The notes under the pieces: generated by a model
The model's input: only the letters and a program-made list of their open reading frames with translations
Database searches by the model: none
What the model was told of the DNA's origin: nothing
Assembly: GCA_018402765.1 (NCBI GenBank)
Contig: JAGYIE010000002.1
Coordinates: 682,001-746,000 of the forward strand
Source: Vicingaceae bacterium
GTDB lineage: Bacteria > Bacteroidota > Bacteroidia > Flavobacteriales_E > Vicingaceae
DNA: 64,000 nt
Direction of reading: 5' to 3'
Program-made: the position numbers and the translations under genes
Shown here: in pieces, positions 7,687 through 14,561 of the stretch
Layout: each line of letters starts with the position of its first letter
Numbering within the stretch: position 1 is the first letter of the stretch

Positions 7687-10119
7687 ATGAATACTAGATA
7701 CATTCCTTTTTTGCTATTAATTGTATTATCAATTAACTACGCTTATGGACAAACAGTAAGAATTTCAGGTCAAGTATTAGACGAACAGTCAAATAAACCA
7801 TTGGCTTTTGTAACTATTGGGATAGAAGGGACTAACAACGGCTTTAGTACCGATATTGATGGTCGATTTGATGCATCAGTTGAAACGCAGCATACAACTT
7901 TAATTTTTAGTTATATAGGTTACCGAAAAAGGAAAGTGTACATAGATGAGCTTATTGAGAATAGGATTGTCTTATTAAATCAAACTGGCATTGATATAAA
8001 TGAGGTAAAGGTTGTTCCGGGAATTAATCCTGCAGACTTGATTATGGAGAGAGTGATCAATAATCGTAAGGTCAATAACCCTGAAGAGGCAACTGAGTTT
8101 TCTTATGATTCATATAATAAGCTAGTTTTCACGGTAAATCCTGATAGTGTGTCTAAAGAAATCGAACTTCAAAAAGATTCCGTCAATAAAGATTCTTCCT
8201 TATTGGATGTTGCCGACTATATTTCTAAACAGCACCTTTTTATGATGGAGTCTGTAAGTCATCGGGATTACATTTCTCCAACAAAAGACAAAGAGTTGAT
8301 TTTGGCCAGTCGTGTGAGTGGATTGACATCACCGGAGTTTTCATTGATTGGAACGCAGTTGCAGTCGTTTTCTTTTTATAAAGATTATGTAGAATTGATG
8401 GATTATCGATTATTGAGTCCAATTTCTAAAGGGGCGACAAGACAGTATTTATTTATCTTAGAAGACAGTATTGTTGACAATGGCGAAAAATATTACATCA
8501 TCAGTTTTCAGCCAAAGAAAGGAAAGAATTTTGAAGCATTAAAGGGGCAGTTGTCTATTCATAAAGGCGATTATGCCATCAAAAGTGTCTCGGCTAGTCC
8601 TGCAGTTAAAGGTGGAGGAATTGAAATGAAGATTCAACAACTGTATGAAAAGGTAGATGGTCAGTGGTTTCCAATCCAGTTGAATAGCAATTTAACCTTC
8701 AATACATTGATAGTTGATCAATTTCCGCTATACGGTATTGGACGATCGTATTTAAAAAATATAAAATTGACTTCTTTGCGACCTAAAAATAAGTTTGATA
8801 ATGTGGTATTGGAGATGGATCGAAAGATTAAAAGCAATACAGATAGTTTATTGAATGCATACCGAATTGACACCCTTGATCTAAAAGAGAATCGAACGTA
8901 TGAGGTAATGGATTCCATCGGAAAAGAAGAGAAATTGGATGAAAAGCTTCGATTATTTAAAATCGCTACTAGAGGCTTTATTCCACTTGGCCCTATTAAT
9001 CTAGATTTATCAAAGCTTGGTGCTTTTAACAATTATGAAGGGTTGCGTTTAGGGTTAGGTGCACACACCAATGATCGAATTTCTGAGAAAGTATCATTAG
9101 GGGGTTACTTTGCCTATGGGTTTAAAGACAAAAACTGGAAGTATGGCGGGGATCTAAGTTATCGACCTTTCACTGAGAACGATTTTAAGTTTACTGCAAG
9201 TTACTCGAATGATGTATTAGAAAGAGGTGGTCTGCAACTTGATTTATTGACTCAATCGCCAATTTCAATCGCAAGCTACAGAGATTTATACATCTATCAA
9301 ATGGATTTTAGAGAACAGTTGAGATTTGAAACGCAGTTTAGTGCCTTTAAAAGTTGGAAGGTTAATCTTTTTGGACAGCAGAATTGGATTTCATCAGGAG
9401 ATAACTATCGGTTTAGCCAGTCAGTTAGTGAGTCAACTAGAATTGTATACAATCAGTTTCAGCAGACAGAAATAGGGATGGAAACTCGATTCGCTTACGG
9501 CGAAAAGTTTGCAGAATTATTCGGGATGAAAATATCTTCAGGTACTAAGTATCCTATAACTTACTTTAAATATACTAGAGGACTTTCGTCCAATGAGTCA
9601 GCTTTTGATTACAACAAATTCGATGCTCGAATTTCTAAGTTGTTTGTAATTAGGAATGCAGGGGAGCTTAATTTACAGTTGCTTGGTGGCTACATGGATG
9701 CCTCAGCTCCCTTATTGTTTAATTATACAGCTACAGGGATAAATAGAGGATTTCGACTATCAGTAGCCAGTACTTTTGAGACAGCACAGCCAAATGAGTT
9801 TTTTCATAACCGATTTGCAAGTGTTTTTATACGGCATAATTTTAAAAAGCTTTTATATAAAGGGGAAAAATTTCAACCAGAGTTTGTGCTTCATTCTGCT
9901 TATGGCATTGGTGATATGACCAATAGAGCGAACCATCAGAACATAGATTTTAAAGAAATGAATAGACTTTTTATGGAGTCAGGACTTATTGTAAACGACT
10001 TGTTTAAAATGCCTTTTCTTACTTATGGTGCAGGTATTTTTTATCGCTACGGACACTATGCTAATCCTAATGTATTAGATAACTTTTATATTAAACTAGC
10101 GATGCGGTTTGGGTTTTAG
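7687..10119 (+). CDS. DUF5686 outer-membrane protein with carboxypeptidase-like regulatory domain
   Basis: The 810-residue protein has a signal peptide (MNTRYIPFLLLIVLSINYAY, cleavage near GQ22), then a CarboxypepD_reg-like domain at about 23-110 (ISGQVLDEQSNKPLAFVTI, FSYIGYRKR). The remainder matches the DUF5686 family and ends in alternating aromatic strands finishing KLAMRFGF, a beta-barrel type C-terminus. It is probably an outer-membrane protein of unknown function. The arrangement resembles TonB-dependent receptors, but no plug domain or TonB box was recognised. It is monocistronic, with no terminator directly after it; a repeat-bearing non-coding region follows. Confidence 0.82.
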   Translation: MNTRYIPFLLLIVLSINYAYGQTVRISGQVLDEQSNKPLAFVTIGIEGTNNGFSTDIDGRFDASVETQHTTLIFSYIGYRKRKVYIDELIENRIVLLNQTGIDINEVKVVPGINPADLIMERVINNRKVNNPEEATEFSYDSYNKLVFTVNPDSVSKEIELQKDSVNKDSSLLDVADYISKQHLFMMESVSHRDYISPTKDKELILASRVSGLTSPEFSLIGTQLQSFSFYKDYVELMDYRLLSPISKGATRQYLFILEDSIVDNGEKYYIISFQPKKGKNFEALKGQLSIHKGDYAIKSVSASPAVKGGGIEMKIQQLYEKVDGQWFPIQLNSNLTFNTLIVDQFPLYGIGRSYLKNIKLTSLRPKNKFDNVVLEMDRKIKSNTDSLLNAYRIDTLDLKENRTYEVMDSIGKEEKLDEKLRLFKIATRGFIPLGPINLDLSKLGAFNNYEGLRLGLGAHTNDRISEKVSLGGYFAYGFKDKNWKYGGDLSYRPFTENDFKFTASYSNDVLERGGLQLDLLTQSPISIASYRDLYIYQMDFREQLRFETQFSAFKSWKVNLFGQQNWISSGDNYRFSQSVSESTRIVYNQFQQTEIGMETRFAYGEKFAELFGMKISSGTKYPITYFKYTRGLSSNESAFDYNKFDARISKLFVIRNAGELNLQLLGGYMDASAPLLFNYTATGINRGFRLSVASTFETAQPNEFFHNRFASVFIRHNFKKLLYKGEKFQPEFVLHSAYGIGDMTNRANHQNIDFKEMNRLFMESGLIVNDLFKMPFLTYGAGIFYRYGHYANPNVLDNFYIKLAMRFGF

Positions 10120-10189
10120 ACTAACGGATTTAAAGACTTTCTTTAGATTTAAAAAGCTTGATGATGCTATTTTAAAAGGGGATCGATAT

Positions 10190-10251
10190 AATTTCAAGAA
10201 TATCTCGATACAATCATGCCAAAGGCGTGATCATACGATGTTCTTGAAATT
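10190..10251. repeat. Long interrupted inverted repeat downstream of the DUF5686 gene
   Basis: AATTTCAAGAA (10190-10200) pairs with TTCTTGAAATT (10241-10251), and inside it ATCATGCC (10213-10220) pairs with GGCGTGAT (10224-10231, one G-U) around an AAA loop. The arms between are partly complementary. The whole could form an extended, nearly symmetric hairpin on either strand. Confidence 0.65.
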
Positions 10252-10276
10252 GGTATTTTTTAGTACCTCAAGTGAT

Positions 10277-10404
10277 TTAAAAGGCAACTCGATATACCAT
10301 AAGTAATTCGATTAGTTGCGTTTTAAACGAAATTGTACTGAGAGGCACTAATAGAGCACTCGATGACCTTTTTAAAATTGTATCAAGAGGCACTAAAGAA
10401 TAAT
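10277..10404. repeat. Dispersed intergenic repeat, copy 1
   Basis: Shares several blocks with 57511-57680: GGCAaCTCGATA, AAACGAAATT, GAGaGGcACTAA, CACTCGATGACCTTTT (10357-10372) and GTATCaAgaGGCACT. It lies in the non-coding gap between the DUF5686 gene and the DUF2723 terminator, with no open frame of note. Confidence 0.65.
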
Positions 10405-10483
10405 TAATATTTTCTAAAATATCATTTTAAAATATACACCGTACCTCGATACGTTGCTTCGGGTGTCATCCGGATTAATTGAC
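10405..10483. other. Non-coding remainder of the gap before the DUF2723 terminator
   Basis: AT-rich sequence with a further repeat-like word, CCTCGATACGTTGCTTCGGG at 10444-10463. No gene is visible. Confidence 0.4.
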
Positions 10484-10526
10484 AAAAAAAGTCCTCACCT
10501 ATACTATTACAGCTTGATGAGGACTT
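10484..10526 (-). terminator. Intrinsic terminator of the DUF2723 gene
   Basis: AAGTCCTCA (10489-10497) pairs with TGAGGACTT (10518-10526). On the minus strand the stem is followed by a T-run (plus-strand A-run 10484-10490), 23 bases after the stop of the DUF2723 gene. Confidence 0.85.
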
Positions 10527-10549
10527 GTTAATTTTACAAAATTGATAGC

Positions 10550-13500
10550 TTATCTATCTTGCTGTCTTATTCCTGTATTGAAATAAGGAGTTATCTTATT
10601 CTCAATTTCTTTTTGATATTCTGGGCTTTGAGGATACTGCTGACTAACCATTTGGTACAATCGCTGTAAGATACCCATTGCTTGCTGGCGATCGCTGTTA
10701 AATGATCGCTGTAAATCAGGGCTTAATGAATTATAATACGCTACATCTTTACTGAAAATGTCTACTAATCTAGCAGTAACAGCATTTGCTTTTTCAAATT
10801 CACCTACTTTGTAGTAGTTTTCTACTAAGAACATGGTAAATATGTCGTAAGGAACGTTCTTTTCAGGCATTACTTCAAATGCTCTATCCATTACCTCTTT
10901 TGCTTTATCATTATCTTTTTCTGCAATTAATTCAGAAGCCAATCGATTAAACAAAATCTTCAAACTCATGGTCATTCTTCGATTTGTTTCATCCATGTAG
11001 ATATCGTTTACATCCATACCACCCCATTGGAATTTCTCCATTACGTTGGTATATAAGATGTCGGTATCAATAAAACCGGGATTCCCATCGGAGCTTCTTT
11101 CTGCTTTAATCGGTACAAGCCTATAGGCCATTCCTTCTTGTCTGAAATAGTTCTCCAAGCCTATATAGCTATCAGGACCTGTCGTGCTTGCAAAGTAGAT
11201 TGGACGATCCCAACCGAAAGTCGCTAGCAAATCTAGAACAGCTAAATCATTTTTAAGAATATAACTACCTTTTATACTCCACTCAATGTAGTCAACCATT
11301 TTGTCTGCATCCTCAGGCTTGATAGTCCCATTTTTAACTAACTTATCCTTATCGACTTTTATTCTTAGACGTTTGGTAGGCACAAAGTCAATACTTTCTC
11401 CGCTACCTACTGGAACTTTAGTTTGTGGATTGTCAGATAAAACAAAGTCAATTACTTTTTCTATATCGGTGAATCCTGTTAGTTCTTTTCGATCTACTAC
11501 AGGCAAGTAATCATTAGTTCCTTGTCGATATCTCTTTTGTGGAATACTCAGAGGCAATGCATCAGAGTCGTATGCTTTACGTCTAACTTGCTCGATATAC
11601 CAATCTGTATTTAATAAGCTCAAGTTTACGACACGAACATCTGTTCTATATTCTTCTACTTCTTGAACATACCAAAGGGGGAAAGTGTCGTTGTCACCGT
11701 TAGTAAATAAAATTGCATTTGGTGCACATGAGTCAAGGTAATTTTTAGCAAAATCTCTACCTGTAAATCGGTCTGCTCTGGTGTGATCATCCCAATTTTC
11801 TGCAGCCATTATTCCAGGAACTAAGCCTAAGCAGACAACACTAGCAATAACAGCGCCTATTTTCATGTTGGTTTTCTTACTTATAAGGTCCGCTATAGCT
11901 ATCACTCCTAATCCTATCCATACTGCAAAGGCATAAAAGGAGGCTGCATAAGCGTAATCTCTTTCTCTTGGTTGCAATGGGTATTGGTTCAGATAAAGTA
12001 CAATGGCTAATCCTGTGAAGAAAAATAATAATAAGACAACAAAACCATTTTTTCTGTCAGATTTTATTTGAAATAAGAATCCAATCAATCCTAAAATTAG
12101 GGGCAGCATAAAATATTTGTTATTCGCATTATTTTCTGTGATAGATTCTGGCAAGAGATCTTGGTTGCCTAACCTAATTTCATCAATAAATTTTATTCCT
12201 GTTATCCAGTTTCCATCTCTTACATTTCCATGGCCTTGTACATCATTTTGTCTACCTGAGAAATTCCACATAAAGTATCTAAAATACATCCAATCCATTT
12301 GGTAACTTACTAAATAGCGCAAGTTTTCTCCCAATGTTGGTGTATTGATAATTGTTGGTTTACCACTATTGTCAACTGTTTGAATTGGCTTTCCTTTGAA
12401 TTTAGACCATCTTTTATATTGCTTAACTCTTGGAGCTTCTGTATTCCACATTCGTGGTAATAAGGTTTTAAATCTGGAATCGTATTGTGGCTCAGAATTC
12501 TTTTTATCATCAGAAATTACATATTGGCCTACTTCTTCGTCCTTAACAAATACAGGTTTGCCATCACCATAAGGATCTTGACGATCTAAAGGGGAGTTAA
12601 ATGAAGGACCATTAAAGAGCGGTCTATCTCCATATTGCTCACGATTTAAGTAAGAAAGAAGAGTAAATGCATTTTCAGGATTGTTTTCATCCATTGGAGG
12701 ATTTGCATTGGATCGAATTACAATGGCAGCAAAAGAAGAATACCCCAACACAATTACTGTAAAACACAAAATTGCTGTATTCCAAATTAGTTTACTCTGC
12801 TTTTGGGTGTAATGTAAGCCAAATACTACAAGACCGATCATAAGACCGATGTAGATAAAGAAACCCGTATTGAAAGGCATTCCCATTCCATTCGTAAAAA
12901 TTCTTTCAAATATGGTGGCTCCTTTTATTAATCCCGGGATAATTCCATATTGAACAAATCCTAAAATTAACACTGATATAACTGATGCTTTTATTATTCC
13001 GTTTCTAGAAACGTCGAACTTCTTAAAGTAATACACAAATACAATTGCAGGAATAGCCAGTAAGTTCAACAAGTGAACGCCAATTGACAATCCCATTAAA
13101 TAGGCTATTAGAACAATCCATCTCAAATGATGCTTCTCATTAGCGACACTTTCCCATTTAAGGATAGCCCAAAAAACAATTGCAGTAAACAAAGAAGACA
13201 TTGCATATACTTCTCCCTCAACCGCTGAAAACCAAAATGAATCACTAAAAGTATAAGCTAATGCACCTACTAGACCACTGCCCATAATGGCAAATATCTT
13301 CCCATCTGTAAGTTCTCCTGACTTTTCTGTAATCTTTTTAGCAAAGTAAGTAATGGTCCAAAAAAGGAAAAGAATTGTAAACGAGCTAGAGAGCCCTGAT
13401 TGTATATTAACCATCATAGCTGCGTTTTCTGGACCTGCGAAAAGCATAAAAAAGCGAGCAATCATTGAAAATAATGGTGCACCCGGAGGGTGTCCTACCT

Positions 13501-13639
13501 GTAATTTATAAGCAGTCGCAATAAATTCTCCACAGTCCCAAAAACTAGTGGTTGGCTCGATAGTCGATAAATAAACAATAGTAGCTATCAACCAAGCTCC
13601 CCAACCAAAAGTTAAATTTAACTTCTTAAACGTATCCAT
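10550..13639 (-). CDS. DUF2723 (TMEM260-like, GT117-type) membrane protein
   Basis: A 1029-residue polytopic protein. The N-terminal half has about a dozen hydrophobic helices and the family signature PTTSFWDCGEFIATAYKLQ with VGHPPGAPLFS (residues about 29-58), a GT-C-like acidic motif. The C-terminal half is soluble-like, with ILFTNGDNDTFPLWYVQEV, RVVNLSLLNTDWYIEQ, RPIYFASTTGP and a TPR-like tail. DUF2723 is related to human TMEM260, a protein O-mannosyltransferase (GT117), so a lipid-linked sugar to protein transfer outside the inner membrane is plausible. That is inference; the bacterial role is not established here. Monocistronic with a strong terminator. Confidence 0.85.
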   Translation of the reverse strand: MDTFKKLNLTFGWGAWLIATIVYLSTIEPTTSFWDCGEFIATAYKLQVGHPPGAPLFSMIARFFMLFAGPENAAMMVNIQSGLSSSFTILFLFWTITYFAKKITEKSGELTDGKIFAIMGSGLVGALAYTFSDSFWFSAVEGEVYAMSSLFTAIVFWAILKWESVANEKHHLRWIVLIAYLMGLSIGVHLLNLLAIPAIVFVYYFKKFDVSRNGIIKASVISVLILGFVQYGIIPGLIKGATIFERIFTNGMGMPFNTGFFIYIGLMIGLVVFGLHYTQKQSKLIWNTAILCFTVIVLGYSSFAAIVIRSNANPPMDENNPENAFTLLSYLNREQYGDRPLFNGPSFNSPLDRQDPYGDGKPVFVKDEEVGQYVISDDKKNSEPQYDSRFKTLLPRMWNTEAPRVKQYKRWSKFKGKPIQTVDNSGKPTIINTPTLGENLRYLVSYQMDWMYFRYFMWNFSGRQNDVQGHGNVRDGNWITGIKFIDEIRLGNQDLLPESITENNANNKYFMLPLILGLIGFLFQIKSDRKNGFVVLLLFFFTGLAIVLYLNQYPLQPRERDYAYAASFYAFAVWIGLGVIAIADLISKKTNMKIGAVIASVVCLGLVPGIMAAENWDDHTRADRFTGRDFAKNYLDSCAPNAILFTNGDNDTFPLWYVQEVEEYRTDVRVVNLSLLNTDWYIEQVRRKAYDSDALPLSIPQKRYRQGTNDYLPVVDRKELTGFTDIEKVIDFVLSDNPQTKVPVGSGESIDFVPTKRLRIKVDKDKLVKNGTIKPEDADKMVDYIEWSIKGSYILKNDLAVLDLLATFGWDRPIYFASTTGPDSYIGLENYFRQEGMAYRLVPIKAERSSDGNPGFIDTDILYTNVMEKFQWGGMDVNDIYMDETNRRMTMSLKILFNRLASELIAEKDNDKAKEVMDRAFEVMPEKNVPYDIFTMFLVENYYKVGEFEKANAVTARLVDIFSKDVAYYNSLSPDLQRSFNSDRQQAMGILQRLYQMVSQQYPQSPEYQKEIENKITPYFNTGIRQQDR

Positions 13640-13671
13640 ATAGATGTGATAAATATTAATTCAAACAAATG

Positions 13672-13679
13672 CGAATTTA
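13672..13679 (-). promoter_or_regulatory. Candidate -7 element for the DUF2723 gene
   Basis: Minus strand TAAATTCG followed by C, the TAnnTTCGC variant also seen before aspS and rplM, about 32 bases before the start at 13639. No clear -33 element. Confidence 0.35.
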
Positions 13680-13730
13680 AAGATATTTAGGGAATAGAAT
13701 AGAATACATACAAATTCTTCTAATTTTTAT

Positions 13731-13760
13731 TTTGTGAAATAGAAATAATTCCTAATTTTG
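13731..13760 (+). promoter_or_regulatory. Promoter of tRNA-Gln
   Basis: TTTG at 13731-13734, an 18-base spacer, and a perfect TAATTTTG at 13753-13760, 18 bases before the tRNA 5' end. One of the best Bacteroidota-type promoters in the window. Confidence 0.7.
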
Positions 13761-13778
13761 TCAACTCTTAATAAAGAC

Positions 13779-13851
13779 TGCCCGATGGTGTAACTGGCAA
13801 CACGTCGGTTTTTGGTACCGAAGAGTCTAGGTTCGAGCCCTAGTCGGGCAA
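13779..13851 (+). tRNA. tRNA-Gln (anticodon UUG)
   Basis: The acceptor stem TGCCCGA/TCGGGCA (13779-13785 with 13844-13850) with discriminator A at 13851 gives a 73-nt cloverleaf. The anticodon stem TCGGT/ACCGA encloses loop TTTTGGT, with anticodon TTG for CAA glutamine codons. The T-arm CTAGG-TTCGAGC-CCTAG is perfect. CCA is not encoded. Own promoter and terminator flank it. Confidence 0.97.
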
Positions 13852-13858
13852 CATATTT

Positions 13859-13889
13859 AACCTCTTAGTTTTTTACTAGGAGGTTTTTT
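13859..13889 (+). terminator. Intrinsic terminator of tRNA-Gln
   Basis: An 11-bp stem AACCTCTTAGT/ACTAGGAGGTT (13859-13869 with 13875-13885, one G-U) is followed by a T-run to 13889. Confidence 0.88.
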
Positions 13890-13960
13890 ATGTCGACTAA
13901 TTTATTGGAATGAACAGATTTTGTTTTTACTTATCCGAACAATATTTGTAACGAAAATAT

Positions 13961-14011
13961 AAAAAAAAGAGCATTAATTTTAATGTTTTTTTATTAATAG
14001 TGTAAATGCTC
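13961..14011 (-). terminator. Terminator-like hairpin without an assigned gene
   Basis: GAGCATT (13969-13975) pairs with AATGCTC (14005-14011). On the minus strand it is followed by eight T (plus-strand A-run 13961-13968). The loop is long and AT-rich. Confidence 0.45.
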
Positions 14012-14076
14012 AATTAACAAGTCTTACCAATTCATCTTAATCGTTCAGATATTCTATAAATCGCTCCCGAAATAAT

Positions 14077-14107
14077 TTCTGCTATTTTGATAGCAGAATC
14101 TTTTTTT
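14077..14107 (+). terminator. Strong terminator without an assigned gene
   Basis: A perfect 9-bp stem TTCTGCTAT/ATAGCAGAA (14077-14085 with 14090-14098), a TTTG loop, then TC and seven T. It lies about 190 bases after the tRNA-Gln terminator. Confidence 0.75.
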
Positions 14108-14546
14108 AATAATAAACAGGTCAAGATCTTTATTCGAATTAAAGCCTTTTTAAGTGGGTTGTTGTAATAAAATAATTTCTTTGGAATTATTTTTTCTAAG
14201 CGCTAAGGTTTTTTTGATATGAAATCTTCATTAACTAGATAGATTTCTGCCTTTTCATTGTCAGTAAAAACTCCTGTAAATGAAAGTAATATGAAATCTA
14301 TACTCTTCTAAAGTACATATTATTTTAGTATGACGTGTGAAATGCGACCATTGTTTGTATGCTTTATTTTTCAATTATTCATAATGGATTTGTTTTCAAG
14401 CAAAGCTGTAGTCAATGGTTTCTGTGAGATATTTCTTTTCGATGAATACAAATAAATCACAGCTAAATACATTTAAATATGTTTTAATTGGGTGTTAGTT
14501 CGGGTTAAATGTGATTGGATGGGCTTTAAAAATTGCGAATAAAGAT

Positions 14547-14554
14547 TAGATTTG
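14547..14554 (+). promoter_or_regulatory. Candidate -7 element for the sensor kinase
   Basis: TAGATTTG followed by C is a perfect TAnnTTTG match, but it ends only 7 bases before the ATG at 14562, implying an almost leaderless transcript. There is no good -33 element. Confidence 0.4.
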
Positions 14555-14561
14555 CCTGACA

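Larger units (their letters stand above)
13890..14561. other. Long non-coding region with opposed terminator-like hairpins
   Basis: About 670 bases without a credible gene. It contains a minus-strand terminator-like hairpin (13961-14011), a strong plus-strand terminator (14077-14107), an AT-rich hairpin with T-tract (AAAATAATT/AATTATTTT, 14171-14197) and, at its end, a -7 element for the sensor kinase. The terminators have no assigned transcripts, so small RNAs or relics of lost genes are possible. Confidence 0.5.

Noticed and set aside
10109-10306. Small plus-strand frame of 65 codons after the DUF5686 gene
   Set aside because: It overlaps the end of that gene, runs through the inverted repeat, and has no family resemblance or promoter.
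10444-10463. CCTCGATACGTTGCTTCGGG as an attachment site
   Set aside because: No integrase or duplicated partner was seen; it resembles the words of the dispersed repeat.
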